64,000 bases of DNA, taken from an uncultured Christensenellaceae bacterium. GTDB taxonomy: Bacteria > Bacillota > Clostridia > Christensenellales > Borkfalkiaceae. The position numbers were made by a program, and so were the translations under genes. This document shows positions 55,434 to 64,000 of the stretch, piece after piece. Positions within the stretch are counted from its first letter, which is position 1, and each line of letters starts with the position of its first letter. The stretch spans positions 124,001-188,000 of the forward strand of contig CAJULB010000001.1 in NCBI GenBank assembly GCA_910587005.1. Reading direction: 5' to 3'. Below the pieces are notes generated by a model, which was not told the DNA's origin, did not search any database, and saw only the letters and a program-made list of their open reading frames with translations.

Positions 55434-58061
55434 TTAGTCCGCTTTAATTTCTTCAATGAGATAACACTCTATTATATCGCCTATTTTTATATCGTTAAAA
55501 CCTTCGATAGAGCAACCGCATTCAAAGCCTGCCGCAACTTCCTTAACGTCGTCCTTAAAGCGTTTAAGCTGTTTTACTCCGCCTTCTACAATTAAGATAT
55601 CGTCGCGGTAAATTCTTAGCTTTCCGCCGCGCACGATTTTTCCGTCGAGAACCATACAACCCGCGATATTGCCGACGCCCGTAATTTTGAACGTTTGGCG
55701 GACTTCGCACTTGCCGAGAAGATTTTCCTGATATCTGGGCGCGCGCATACCTTTGAGCGCGGCTTCCATATCGTCGAGCAGGTCGTAAATTATTCTGTAC
55801 GTTCTTACGTCTACCTTACTGCGCTCGGCAAGAGCCTTTGCCTTGGGGTCGGGGCGGACGTTGAACGCTAAAATTATAGCTTTGGAAGATTCCGCAAGCA
55901 TAACGTCGCTTTCGGTTACTGCGCCCGCGGCGCTGTGAATAACTTTAACCTGAACTTCGTCGTTGGTAAGCTTTACAACCGACTGTTTGATAGCCTCCAC
56001 CGAGCCTTGCACGTCGCCCTTGATAATAAGGTTAAGATTTTTCTTTTCCTCGCCTTCAAACCCCGCAAACGCATCGTCAAGCGATACCTTTGACATCTTT
56101 TTGGTCATATCGTCGCTGAGTTTTCTCTTTCTTTCAGCCTGAACGCGCTTCATAAGCTCGGAAGAAACGGCGTTGATAGTGTCGCCAGAGTTGGGCACCG
56201 CGTCAAGTCCGAGCACGTTTACCGCCATAGAAGGTCCAGCTTCCTTGACGGTTCTGCCTCTGTCGTCTATCATTGCGCGCACCTTACCCGAAACCATACC
56301 CGAAACAAGGTTGTCGCCCGTGCGGAGCGTACCGTTCTGCACAAGTACGGTCGCAACGGGGCCCTTGCCTTTATCAAGCTGGGCTTCGATAATAACGCCC
56401 CTTGCTTCCCTTGCGGGGTTTGCAAGCAACTCTTTCATTTCAGCCCTTAAAAGAAGGCTTTCAAGCAAAGTGTCTATTCCCTCCCCCGTTTTGCAGGAAA
56501 CGGGGCAAACCATGGTATCGCCGCCCCATTCTTCGGGCACAAGGTTGTATTCGGTAAGCTCCTGCTTGACTTTTTCCGCATTTGCAGAGGGCTTATCGAT
56601 TTTGTTTACTGCAACGATTATATCTACGTTTGCCGCCTTTGCGTGGTTGATTGCTTCAACCGTCTGGGGCATTATTCCGTCGTCCGCCGCAACTACAAGG
56701 ATAACAATATCCGTAACCTGCGCACCCCTTGCGCGCATTGCCGTGAACGCTTCGTGTCCGGGGGTGTCGATAAAGGTTATACCCTTACCCTGCACTGTTA
56801 CTGTATATGCGCCGATGTGCTGAGTTATTCCGCCGGCCTCGCCCGAAGTGACGTGGGCTTTTCTTATATAGTCCAAAAGCGAGGTTTTGCCGTGGTCTAC
56901 GTGTCCCATAACCGTAACTACGGGAGCGCGGGGAACAAGGCTTTCGATTTCTTCGACCGTATCAGCCTGTTGTTCGGAAAGCACTTCCTCGGCGGTTTTT
57001 TCGGGCTTATATTCGAGTTCGATGCCCAACCCCGCCGCAATAAGCGCCGCGGTATCGTAGTCAATGCTTTCGTTAACCGTTTTCATTATGCCTTCTTTGA
57101 AAAGGCGTTTGGTTATTTCAGCCGCGCCTACTCCGAGTTTTTCGGACAGCACTTTCAAAGGAATATCGTCCGTCGTAACAACAGCGTGCTCGATTTTTAT
57201 TGTCTGCGCAGTGTTTTTCTTGTCTTTTTTAACCCTTAACTTTCTGTAACCGCTCTTATTTTCGTCAAAGTCCTCTATACTTGCGCCCTGCTGTTTTTGT
57301 AAAGCGCGTTTGGAAAGAGGCGCGTGACCTCTTTCAACGTAAGTTTTATCAAAGCTTTGCTTCTTTTTATCGGGACCGAAGTTTTTACCGCCCTTATTAG
57401 GCTGAACGTTAGGCACGGGAGCCGCGGCGTTAAATCTTTGTCCGCCGACGGGTCTTGCACCGCCCGTCTGCACGCCTCTACCCGCCTGATAAGTCTGACC
57501 GGCGGGTCTTTGACCGCGGTTATCAGGTCTTTGAGGACGGTTATCGCGGTTGATAAAAGTTTTGTTTTCCGACCTTGCGGGGCGCTGTTCAACGGGTGAA
57601 ACGTGACCGCGGATATACGAAGGGCGGGGCTTTTCCGCAGGTTGCGCAGGTTGAGCCGTTTGTGCGGACTGCGCAGACTGCTGTTCGGCAACAGGCTGTG
57701 CGGGCGCGGGCTTAGCCGAGGGCTGTTCTGTAACCTCGGGTTTGGACGCGGGCGTTTCCGCAACCTCGACAACGGGTTCCGCCTCCGTTACGGGCGAAAC
57801 TACTGCCTCGGCAGGCTCGCTTTTTACTTCCGCAGGTTGCGCGGGCGCGCTTTGGGCGGCGAGCTTTGCCGCTTCCGCCTGAATTGCCGCCTGTTCCTCT
57901 TCATACCGCTTATTACGGATAGCCGTTTCTATCTCGTTAAGTTTTTTCAGAATATCCGAAGCCGCCTTTTCCGCGCCGGAAATCTTTTTTGAAAGTTCCG
58001 CAACGGCTCCGCCGGAAATGAGTTTTCCTATATTTTCAATATTCTCGTACTTTTTTGCCAT
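55434..58061 (-). CDS. infB: Translation initiation factor IF-2
   Basis: GTPase that brings initiator tRNA to the 30S ribosome. It has 875 residues. The N-terminal roughly 270 residues are low-complexity, rich in Ala/Pro/Gln/Glu, followed by a basic Gly/Arg/Asn-rich part. An IF2_N helix bundle precedes the G domain with GHVDHGKTSLLDYI, DTPGHEAFTAMRARG and NKIDKP. EF-like domain II, IF-2 domain 3 and the C-terminal fMet-tRNA domain follow. Length variation in the N-terminal part is normal. It lies 2 bases from the ylxQ stop codon. Confidence 0.97.
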   Translation of the reverse strand: MAKKYENIENIGKLISGGAVAELSKKISGAEKAASDILKKLNEIETAIRNKRYEEEQAAIQAEAAKLAAQSAPAQPAEVKSEPAEAVVSPVTEAEPVVEVAETPASKPEVTEQPSAKPAPAQPVAEQQSAQSAQTAQPAQPAEKPRPSYIRGHVSPVEQRPARSENKTFINRDNRPQRPDNRGQRPAGQTYQAGRGVQTGGARPVGGQRFNAAAPVPNVQPNKGGKNFGPDKKKQSFDKTYVERGHAPLSKRALQKQQGASIEDFDENKSGYRKLRVKKDKKNTAQTIKIEHAVVTTDDIPLKVLSEKLGVGAAEITKRLFKEGIMKTVNESIDYDTAALIAAGLGIELEYKPEKTAEEVLSEQQADTVEEIESLVPRAPVVTVMGHVDHGKTSLLDYIRKAHVTSGEAGGITQHIGAYTVTVQGKGITFIDTPGHEAFTAMRARGAQVTDIVILVVAADDGIMPQTVEAINHAKAANVDIIVAVNKIDKPSANAEKVKQELTEYNLVPEEWGGDTMVCPVSCKTGEGIDTLLESLLLRAEMKELLANPAREARGVIIEAQLDKGKGPVATVLVQNGTLRTGDNLVSGMVSGKVRAMIDDRGRTVKEAGPSMAVNVLGLDAVPNSGDTINAVSSELMKRVQAERKRKLSDDMTKKMSKVSLDDAFAGFEGEEKKNLNLIIKGDVQGSVEAIKQSVVKLTNDEVQVKVIHSAAGAVTESDVMLAESSKAIILAFNVRPDPKAKALAERSKVDVRTYRIIYDLLDDMEAALKGMRAPRYQENLLGKCEVRQTFKITGVGNIAGCMVLDGKIVRGGKLRIYRDDILIVEGGVKQLKRFKDDVKEVAAGFECGCSIEGFNDIKIGDIIECYLIEEIKAD

Positions 58062-58063
58062 AT

Positions 58064-58390
58064 TTAAAAATTACTGCCTCCGCAATATAATTCGTAGTTA
58101 CCGTCTTTTGTCTGCAAAATCGCTTTTGCAAGATTTTCGTCGCGTATGGCCGCTATTTTACAGCCTTCGCGGTTGACCGCTTTTTCAAAGCCCTGCCCGC
58201 AAATCAAAAGCGGACAATTGAAGCGGTTTTTAAATTTTAATGCTAATCTTTTAGAGTTTTTTGCCGCGGTACCGTCCGCAATTATCAAATATACGCCGCC
58301 GCGCAAAGTGGAAATTGCGCCGCTTCCCAGCGAAATTTTACCCGATTTTATACAGAAACCGATATAAGCTTCAACCTTGCCGTTTGCCAA
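58064..58390 (-). CDS. ylxQ: YlxQ, L7Ae/L30e-family RNA-binding protein
   Basis: A 108-residue ribosomal L7Ae-like protein; such proteins bind kink-turn RNAs. It has the YIGFCIKSGKISLGSGA start, the GVYLIIADGTAAKNSKRLALKF helix-strand segment and the CKIAAIRDENLAKAI end. It overlaps the ylxR gene by 20 bases, so translation is coupled. Position nusA-ylxR-ylxQ-infB is the standard order. Confidence 0.88.
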   Translation of the reverse strand: MANGKVEAYIGFCIKSGKISLGSGAISTLRGGVYLIIADGTAAKNSKRLALKFKNRFNCPLLICGQGFEKAVNREGCKIAAIRDENLAKAILQTKDGNYELYCGGSNF

Positions 58391-58649
58391 AATATTCCTC
58401 CTCTATCGCGGAATATATTTCGTCCCCGACCATACAGGAAAAAACCTTGTTCAAAAGCTTTTTTTGTTTTAATTTTTTTATACATTCGGGATTGTCGCAG
58501 ATATACGCGCCCCTGCCCGAGGCTTTAAAAGAAAAATCGAGAAAAATATTACCTTCGCCGTTTTTTACGACGCGGAGCATTTCTTTTTTTTCTTTCAGCT
58601 CTCTGCAAGCAACGCACATTCTGAACGGTATCTTTTTCTGCTTGGGCAT
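58371..58649 (-). CDS. rnpM: YlxR / RnpM family RNA-binding protein
   Basis: A 92-residue DUF448 protein that in Bacillus binds RNase P RNA. The FRMCVACRELKEKKEMLRVV motif and RGAYICDNPECIKKL are the signature. The two Cys pairs fit a small metal-binding or structural site. Located between nusA and ylxQ as usual. Confidence 0.93.
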   Translation of the reverse strand: MPKQKKIPFRMCVACRELKEKKEMLRVVKNGEGNIFLDFSFKASGRGAYICDNPECIKKLKQKKLLNKVFSCMVGDEIYSAIEEEYFGKRQG

Positions 58650-58667
58650 TTTTACTTCCTGAACAAA

Positions 58668-59783
58668 TTACTCCTGTTCGCCATCTTCTTCTGCGTTTTC
58701 GTCCGCAACGTCAACGCCTATGCCGAGTTTTTCCGCCGCGGTTTTACTTTTAACGTCTATCTTCCAACCCGTAAGGCGTACCGCAAGGCGCGCGTTCTGA
58801 CCGTCCTTGCCGATTGCAAGCGAAAGCTTATCGTCGGGCACAACAGCCATAGCCGTTTTTTCACCGTCAAGCTGGGTTACCGAAATAACCTGCGCGGGCG
58901 AAAGCGCTTTTGCAATGAATTCCAGCGGGTTCTCGCTCCACGGTATAATATCTATTTTTTCACCGCGTAATTCTTCAACGATAGCGTTTACTCTCGCGCC
59001 CTTGTTGCCTACGCATGCGCCGATAGCGTCCACTCTCGGGTCTTCGGAATAAATAGCCATTTTTGTTCTTGCGCCCGCTTCTCGGCTGAGCTCTTTAATG
59101 ACTACCGTACCCTGTTTGATTTCGGGCACTTCTTCCTCGAAAAGCTTTCTTACAAGTCCCGTAGCCGAACGGCTTACAAGCACCTGCGCTCCGCGGAAAC
59201 CGCTTTTAACGCGCTTTACGAATACCTTGATTTTATCGTTTAAGTTGTATTTTTCGCCCGGAACCTGGTCGGAGGGAAGCATTAAACCTTCAATCTGTCC
59301 CTTGCCGAGTTCGACGTAAACGTTTTTAGCGTCGATTTTTCTTATAACGCCGACCATAAGCTCGCCCTCTTTATTGGAAAACTCGCTCATAGCGGCGTCG
59401 CGCTCGGTTTCGTGAATTTTTTGCAAAATAACCTGCTTTGCGGTCTGCGCAGCTATACGGCTGAAATCTTCGGGAACGAATTTTTCGGTATATCTGTCGC
59501 CGAGCTTATAGCTTTTTTTATGGGTGCGGGCGTCCGCAAGAGAAATTTCGTTTTCACGGTCAACGACTTCTTCGACAACCGTTTTTACCGAGTAAAAATC
59601 AATTGTGCCTTTTTCGGGGTTCATTCTGATGTCAACGGTGCCTACCGTACCCGAATACTGCTTTTTGCAAGCGGAAATAAGCGCGTTTTCAAGCGCTTCC
59701 AAAAATACCGACTGCGGTATTCCCTTTTCCTTTTCCAACGCTTCAAGCGCCGCAAAAAAATCTTTGCTGTATTTATTGCTCAT
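58668..59783 (-). CDS. nusA: Transcription termination/antitermination protein NusA
   Basis: RNA polymerase-binding factor controlling pausing, termination and antitermination. An N-terminal RNAP-binding domain (residues 1-120), S1 domain (EGELMVGVIRKIDAKNVYVELG) and two KH domains (ACVGNKGARVNAIVEELRGEKIDI; DKLSLAIGKDGQNARLAVRLTGWKID) are present. The length of 371 residues is the short Gram-positive form without acidic repeats. The acidic C-terminal tail is ordinary. Confidence 0.97.
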   Translation of the reverse strand: MSNKYSKDFFAALEALEKEKGIPQSVFLEALENALISACKKQYSGTVGTVDIRMNPEKGTIDFYSVKTVVEEVVDRENEISLADARTHKKSYKLGDRYTEKFVPEDFSRIAAQTAKQVILQKIHETERDAAMSEFSNKEGELMVGVIRKIDAKNVYVELGKGQIEGLMLPSDQVPGEKYNLNDKIKVFVKRVKSGFRGAQVLVSRSATGLVRKLFEEEVPEIKQGTVVIKELSREAGARTKMAIYSEDPRVDAIGACVGNKGARVNAIVEELRGEKIDIIPWSENPLEFIAKALSPAQVISVTQLDGEKTAMAVVPDDKLSLAIGKDGQNARLAVRLTGWKIDVKSKTAAEKLGIGVDVADENAEEDGEQE

Positions 59784-59840
59784 TTTAAATCTCCCGATTA
59801 ATTTACGAATTTATGTTTTTGATATTTAAGGTTTAAGTTT

Positions 59841-60296
59841 TCAGTCGAACTTAATCGCCTTGTTTATTTTTGCTATTTTGTTGCGGGGAAGCTTTAATTC
59901 CTCTCCGATATTTACCGTAACGGTGTTTTCGTTGAACGCCGTTAAAACTCCTTCCAAAAACTTTTTGCCCTTTAACGGAGCGAAAAGCTTTATTTCCACT
60001 TCCTTGCCCAGATTTCTTTCAAAATCACGTTCGGTTTTGAACGGTCTGTCAAGCCCGGGGCTGGAAACGTTAAGCGTATACGGCTTATCGAACGTGGGGT
60101 CGAAGCTGTCGATAGGTTCCATAATCGCGTTATGGAATTTTTCGCAGGTGTCCAAATCAACGCCTTGCTCGGTTTCGATAAAAGCCGTCAAGGAAGCGGT
60201 TTTGTCGTTCCACTCAACATCTACTATCTCTATTCCCATAGGATTAGCTATACTTTCCAGAAAAGTTTTAATTTCGGTTAACGGTTTAATCGTCAT
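59841..60296 (-). CDS. rimP: Ribosome maturation factor RimP
   Basis: 30S assembly factor of 151 residues. The N-terminal domain with VEWNDKTASLTAFIETEQGVDLDTCEKFH and the NVSSPGLDRPFKTERDFERN motif are present, along with a small Sm-like C-terminal domain (EELKLPRNKIAKINKAI). It is the first gene after a leader hairpin and a candidate promoter, so the rimP-nusA-...-ribF operon likely starts here. Confidence 0.95.
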   Translation of the reverse strand: MTIKPLTEIKTFLESIANPMGIEIVDVEWNDKTASLTAFIETEQGVDLDTCEKFHNAIMEPIDSFDPTFDKPYTLNVSSPGLDRPFKTERDFERNLGKEVEIKLFAPLKGKKFLEGVLTAFNENTVTVNIGEELKLPRNKIAKINKAIKFD

Positions 60297-60314
60297 AAGC
60301 TGCCTTTACAAAAC

Positions 60315-60343
60315 GATTGAGTGCCCTCAACAGGCACTCAATC
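60315..60343 (-). promoter_or_regulatory. Leader hairpin before rimP
   Basis: GATTGAGTGCC and GGCACTCAATC form an 11-pair stem with a 7-base loop in the 116-base gap between the polC-like gene and rimP. A U-poor tail (GTTTTGT on the minus strand) follows. A candidate promoter (TTGCAT, 17 bases, TAAACT, minus strand) lies upstream of it. It may end the previous transcript or attenuate the nusA operon. Confidence 0.55.
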
Positions 60344-60412
60344 TTAACATCACTATTAAGGTCTTAATAAGTTTAGCATATATAAATAGAAAATGCAAGC
60401 GCAAATTATAAT

Positions 60413-61951
60413 TTATTGAAGTTTAGGCAAACTTTTTTTGATTTTTATCAGTTCTATAAAGATTTTTGCCGTTGCAAGCGCGTCGTCTACCGCCCTGTGG
60501 TGGTTGAAGGTTATGTTGAATTTTGCCGCAATGGTATTAAGCTTATAATTCGAAAGCCCTGTAACAAGCTCCTGCGAAAGCGGAATTGTGTCAATCAGCT
60601 TTCTGTCGAAAAGATAGCCGAGGTGCGACCAGTAATAATCCACAAACTTATAGTCGAACCCGACGACGTTATGACCGACAAGTATGCTTCCGTAACAGAA
60701 TTTGTAGAAATCTGGCATAACCTGCTCGTAATTCGGCGCGGAAGAAACCATTTCTTCGGTTATTCCCGTAAGCTTTATAATTTCATCGGAAAGCTTTCTT
60801 TCTGGGTTTATGAACGTTGAAAAGCTTTCCGAAATTTCGCCGTTTACAATTTTGTAAGCGCCTATCTCTATTATTCTGTCCATATTCCCCGAAACGGGCG
60901 AGGAATTAAGCCCCGTGGTTTCAAGGTCGAAAACGACAAAGCTTTGACCCTTTAAGCACTCGGGAATTATTCTTTCCGTTAAAAAATCGGCTTGCTCGGC
61001 GTCTATAAACGGCTGGGGCTTTACGGTGTGGTAATACTGCGGAGCGGGTTTGGATTCGCGTTTTTCCGGCACGAAGCCTTCGGGAATTTTGCCGTAGTCG
61101 ATAACTTTTGCGGTGAAACGCAGTTCGCCCTTGAACTCCTCGTTGGCGCCCGTGCAGACGATACTGTCGCCGACTTTAAGCTTTTTGATTTTTTCAGCCG
61201 ATTTCTGGCGGAAAAAGTAAGTCGCGTAAAACGAAGCAGTGGTATCGTTGAGCGTAAGCGATAGGTATTGTTTTTCCACGCCGTTTTTGTTTTTATATGA
61301 GCGCTCTCGTATATCCTCGATTGTTCCGCAGATTACAACCTCTTCCGAAGAAAAATTCAAATCGCTCATATACACGGCTTCGGTACGGATTTTTTCGCCT
61401 TCAAGAATTTCAAACTCCTCTATTTTGAAGTAGCGAACAGGCGTTTCGAACTCTATTTCGTCCTGCGCTTCCTCTACTTCAAGCTCTTCGAGGTTTATCT
61501 GCGAGGCAACGCATTTGCCTGTAAATTCACCGCAATAGCATTTTTTAAGATAACCGTCTATTTTTTCGCAAAGTCCGTCGTTTACAAAAGACTGCGCTAC
61601 CGCAACCGTGTAAGTGAAGCCGTTTTCATTCTTTTCCACGGTTATATCGTTTAACGAAAGCGTTGCGTAAACGGCTTTGGAATAACTGCCGACCGCTTCG
61701 AAAATTTTGCTTCTGACCATTTCGCAGTCGGGCGAAAGCTTGGTTATTTCCACCGTGCACGAAAAATACGCGGGAACGTGACGTCTTAAAGCTGCAACCG
61801 CGTTTTCCTTATCGGACACCGTAAAAGCCTTGTCGGAAATTAAATTTACTATAACTAAACGGCGCGCCCTGTAAACTTCGACAGAGCGCAAAATGCAATT
61901 TTTTAAGTTGTCCGAAGCGGAACGCACGTCCGCAAGAACATTAGATAACAT
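60413..61951 (-). CDS. PolC-derived 3'-5' exonuclease protein lacking the polymerase
   Basis: A 512-residue protein at the usual polC position (ispG - polC - rimP). Residues 1-180 resemble the PolC N-terminal domains, about 195-290 form an OB fold (ICGTIEDIRERSYKNKNG... KVGDSIVCTG), and about 340-505 a DnaQ-like DEDDh exonuclease with VFDLETTGLN, HNVVGFDYKFVDY and HHRAVDDALATAK. The PHP and polymerase domains of PolC are missing, and nothing that could encode them follows before rimP. It may act as a stand-alone proofreading or repair exonuclease. It is intact, with no frameshift visible. Confidence 0.8.
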   Translation of the reverse strand: MLSNVLADVRSASDNLKNCILRSVEVYRARRLVIVNLISDKAFTVSDKENAVAALRRHVPAYFSCTVEITKLSPDCEMVRSKIFEAVGSYSKAVYATLSLNDITVEKNENGFTYTVAVAQSFVNDGLCEKIDGYLKKCYCGEFTGKCVASQINLEELEVEEAQDEIEFETPVRYFKIEEFEILEGEKIRTEAVYMSDLNFSSEEVVICGTIEDIRERSYKNKNGVEKQYLSLTLNDTTASFYATYFFRQKSAEKIKKLKVGDSIVCTGANEEFKGELRFTAKVIDYGKIPEGFVPEKRESKPAPQYYHTVKPQPFIDAEQADFLTERIIPECLKGQSFVVFDLETTGLNSSPVSGNMDRIIEIGAYKIVNGEISESFSTFINPERKLSDEIIKLTGITEEMVSSAPNYEQVMPDFYKFCYGSILVGHNVVGFDYKFVDYYWSHLGYLFDRKLIDTIPLSQELVTGLSNYKLNTIAAKFNITFNHHRAVDDALATAKIFIELIKIKKSLPKLQ

Positions 61952-61985
61952 TTTTATTTTACCGTTAAACTATACGTTTGGAAAT

Positions 61986-63038
61986 TTATAAGCCGAGAAG
62001 CGCGTTTATTTCTTTAAAAAACTCTTTTTCCGCCTTATCCGCGGGCACTTTTTTTATAATTTCTCCGTTTTTGAAAATCACGCAATAGTCCTGTGCGCCC
62101 GCTATACCTATGTCGCAGTCCTTAGCTTCGCCGGGGCCGTTGACAACGCAACCCATTACTGCGATTTTCAAAGGCTTTGAAAACTGTTCTACATAACTTG
62201 TAACTTTTTTGGCGAGCGCCATTGAATTCCAAAGGCACCTTCCGCAAGTAGGGCAAGAAATTATGTTGACGAAATTTTTATCCAGCCCGACAGCGCGCAA
62301 AAGCCGTTTCGCCGCCAAAATCTCTTTGACAGGGTCGTCTGTGATGGAAACGCGCAGAGTATCGCCTATTCCGTCCAAAAGAAGCGCGCCGAGCGCCGCC
62401 GAGGACTTTACAACCGCCATTTCTTCCGTTCCCGCTTCGGTCACGCCGATATGCAGAGGATAGTCGGTTTTTTGCGCAAGAAGTCTGTACGCGCCGACCG
62501 TTAAAGGCACGGACGACGCTTTTACGGAAATAACTATATCGTTAACGCCGTATTTTTCAAGCACACAAACGCTTTTAAGCGCGCTTTCTACAAGCGAACG
62601 CTCGTTTTTGCCGTACTTTGCAAGAAATTCTTTTTCTATACTGCCCGTATTTGCGCCTACGCGCACGGGAATTTTATGAGCTTTGATACAGTCGGCGACA
62701 AGCTTTATTTCGTTTTCGCCGCCTATGTTGCCGGGGTTTATGCGCACTTTATCCGCGCCGTTTTCGATTGACGTAACGGCAAGCTTGGAAGAAAAATGTA
62801 TATCCGCGACAAGCGGAATTTTTATTTGACTGCGCACGCCCTTTATTGCGAGAGCGTCTGCTTCGTCCAGTACGGAAACGCGGACAATTTCGCAGCCCGC
62901 TTGTTCAAGCGCGTTAATCTGCGCTACCGTTGCGCCGATATCCGACGTTTTTGCCGTGCACATCGACTGAATTTTTACGCTTGCACCCCCGCCTACGAAT
63001 ACCCCGCCGACGCTGACTTTTTTGGTTAGCTTGTTCAT
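61986..63038 (-). CDS. ispG: 4-hydroxy-3-methylbut-2-en-1-yl diphosphate synthase
   Basis: Iron-sulfur enzyme (GcpE) of the MEP isoprenoid pathway, 350 residues. The N-terminal TIM barrel (VSVGGVFVGGGASVKIQSM, NPGNIGG, VRVGANTGS) and the C-terminal Fe-S domain with Cys in ISCPTCGRCLWN and MGCVVNGPGEAKDCDIGIAG are present. Shares one base with the nrdR stop codon (TAATG), so the two are coupled. Followed by the polC-like gene, as in Clostridia. Confidence 0.96.
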   Translation of the reverse strand: MNKLTKKVSVGGVFVGGGASVKIQSMCTAKTSDIGATVAQINALEQAGCEIVRVSVLDEADALAIKGVRSQIKIPLVADIHFSSKLAVTSIENGADKVRINPGNIGGENEIKLVADCIKAHKIPVRVGANTGSIEKEFLAKYGKNERSLVESALKSVCVLEKYGVNDIVISVKASSVPLTVGAYRLLAQKTDYPLHIGVTEAGTEEMAVVKSSAALGALLLDGIGDTLRVSITDDPVKEILAAKRLLRAVGLDKNFVNIISCPTCGRCLWNSMALAKKVTSYVEQFSKPLKIAVMGCVVNGPGEAKDCDIGIAGAQDYCVIFKNGEIIKKVPADKAEKEFFKEINALLGL

Positions 63039-63499
63039 TACAGTTTTTTGTTGTCTATAAGCTTCTGCAATTCCTGCATAAAGCTTTCGATGTCCTTGAA
63101 CGAGCGGTAAACGCTTGCGTAACGGACGTAAGCGACTTCATCATACTTTTTAAGCTCCTCCATTACCATTTCGCCTATAAGCTTCGAGGAAATTTCCTGC
63201 TCCATGGAATTATAGACCTTTTTGGTAACGACAGAAACCATATCGTCGATTGCGCTTAATGAAACGGGGCGCTTTTCGCACGATTTTATTATGCCGTTTT
63301 TGACCTTCTGCGCGTCGAACGCCTGCCGAAGCCCGCTTGATTTTACTACAAGCACAGGGGTATCTTCGATTGTTTCGTAAGTGGTGAACCTTCTGCCGCA
63401 GTTTATACACTCGCGTCTGCGGCGGATTGTTCTGCCCTCGTCCGCCGAACGGCTGTCGATTACTTTGCTGTCCTCGCAACCGCAATATAAACACTTCAT
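63038..63499 (-). CDS. nrdR: Transcriptional repressor NrdR
   Basis: ATP/dATP-sensing repressor of ribonucleotide reductase genes, 153 residues. The N-terminal zinc ribbon (MKCLYCG, then CINCGRRFTTYE) is preceded by the RRRRECI motif, and an ATP-cone domain (VVKSSGLRQAFDAQKV) follows. No nrd gene is adjacent and no NrdR box was identified. It is coupled to ispG by overlapping stop and start codons. Confidence 0.95.
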   Translation of the reverse strand: MKCLYCGCEDSKVIDSRSADEGRTIRRRRECINCGRRFTTYETIEDTPVLVVKSSGLRQAFDAQKVKNGIIKSCEKRPVSLSAIDDMVSVVTKKVYNSMEQEISSKLIGEMVMEELKKYDEVAYVRYASVYRSFKDIESFMQELQKLIDNKKL

Positions 63500-63565
63500 T
63501 TTTGTTTTGTTTCCTTTATGTGACTGATTTATGAATTAACCGCGCGGTCAAAAACCGCGTGCCGA

Positions 63566-64000
63566 TTATTTAAAGTATTTTACGCCGCTTTCGAAAATGC
63601 GCATATCGAACGAACCGGTAAAGTTTTTGTAAAGGTTGATACCGCGTCTTTCGCTGTGTCCCATTTTGCCGAATACTCTGCCGTCGGGCGAGGTTATGCC
63701 CTCTATCGCCCACATACTGCCGTTGGGGTTGTAAGGACTTTCCATAGTGGGCTTACCGTCCAAATCAACGTACTGCGTTGCGATTTGTCCGCGCTTTTTC
63801 ATTAAAGCAAGCTCCTCCGCAGGCGCAACGATTTTACCCTCGCCGTGGGATACGGGAACGGAATAAACCTCGCCGACCTTGCATGCGGAAAGCCAGGGGC
63901 TTATAACCGACGCTACGCGGATATTCGCCATAGTCGAAACGTGGCGCGAGATATTGTTATAAGTCAGCGTAGGCGAATTTTCGGTAAGCGGACAAACCTT
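63566..64000 (-). CDS. purL: Phosphoribosylformylglycinamidine synthase, C-terminal part
   Basis: The frame is open to the right edge of the window, so the gene is 5' truncated. The visible 144 residues are the end of the glutamine amidotransferase (PurQ-like) part of a fused FGAM synthase: NNISRHVSTMANIRVASV, SPWLSACKVGEVYSVPVSHGEG and the C-terminal GITSPDGRVFGKMGHSERRG, containing the His/Glu of the catalytic triad. FGAM synthase performs the fourth step of purine synthesis using glutamine. A long fused form is common in Clostridia; the length cannot be checked here. Confidence 0.9.
   Translation of the reverse strand, partial: KVCPLTENSPTLTYNNISRHVSTMANIRVASVISPWLSACKVGEVYSVPVSHGEGKIVAPAEELALMKKRGQIATQYVDLDGKPTMESPYNPNGSMWAIEGITSPDGRVFGKMGHSERRGINLYKNFTGSFDMRIFESGVKYFK

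Noticed and set aside
57275..57772. 165-codon minus-strand frame rich in Arg/Pro/Leu
   Set aside because: It is an alternative frame of the low-complexity Ala/Pro/Gln region of infB.

Overview
The window is 64 kb of chromosome from a low-GC Gram-positive bacterium of the class Clostridia, probably an uncultured, gut-type, anaerobic lineage (inference). The evidence is the gene order ispG - polC-like - rimP - nusA - ylxR - ylxQ - infB - rbfA - nrnA - truB - ribF, the rpiB/ywlE/tsaC cluster, DegV, a reverse rubrerythrin, a DnaD/helicase-loader pair, sigma-A-type promoters with 16-18 bp spacers, and strong rho-independent terminators. No rRNA, CRISPR array or conjugation gene was seen.

Layout. 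1-14.1 kb: the end of a ComEC-like gene, then a long leftward block (rpiB, ywlE, tsaC, dnaB, pepF, a DUF711/ACT pair, signal peptidase I, an odd alpha/beta hydrolase, sbcCD). 14.1-20.5 kb: rightward dnaD-like and helicase-loader genes (the loader very AT-rich), a divergent XRE regulator/zinc-ribbon membrane protein pair with palindromic operators, tRNA-Ser(CGA), a membrane protein, degV, a candidate structured small RNA, and yihY. 20.5-33.2 kb: mixed housekeeping genes (Cys/Asn-rich protein, reverse rubrerythrin, gph, argS, ychF, gap and fba divergent, a PAP2 phosphatase, a TetR regulator, murG, mntP).

33.4-39.9 kb: an integrative element of about 6.3 kb inserted in the 3' end of a tRNA-Pro gene and bounded by a 62-bp direct repeat with 60/62 identity. 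It carries a tyrosine integrase, a CI/Cro-like divergent repressor pair with three related operator sites, six or seven small rightward genes, a tRNA-Lys-like gene, and about 1 kb of highly structured non-coding DNA. One small gene (38122-38367) encodes a stand-alone relative of the integrase's own N-terminal DNA-binding domain. Short tandem repeats that look like integrase arm sites lie just inside both ends. The layout resembles a phage satellite or minimal integrative element, but no capsid, primase, relaxase or terminase gene was found. This is the most novel part of the window.

39.9-51.9 kb: two P-II-like proteins with a DUF1538 membrane protein, cysK, tcdA, tRNA-Gly(CCC), a flavoprotein reductase, a ferritin-like protein, then dtd, efp, an M24 peptidase and an Nfo-like TIM barrel. 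51.9-64 kb: the large leftward translation/transcription operon. Two of its members are unusual. The ribF-like gene has a degenerate kinase half and a roughly 200-residue acidic tail. The gene at the polC position keeps only the N-terminal, OB and 3'-5' exonuclease parts. The window ends inside purL.
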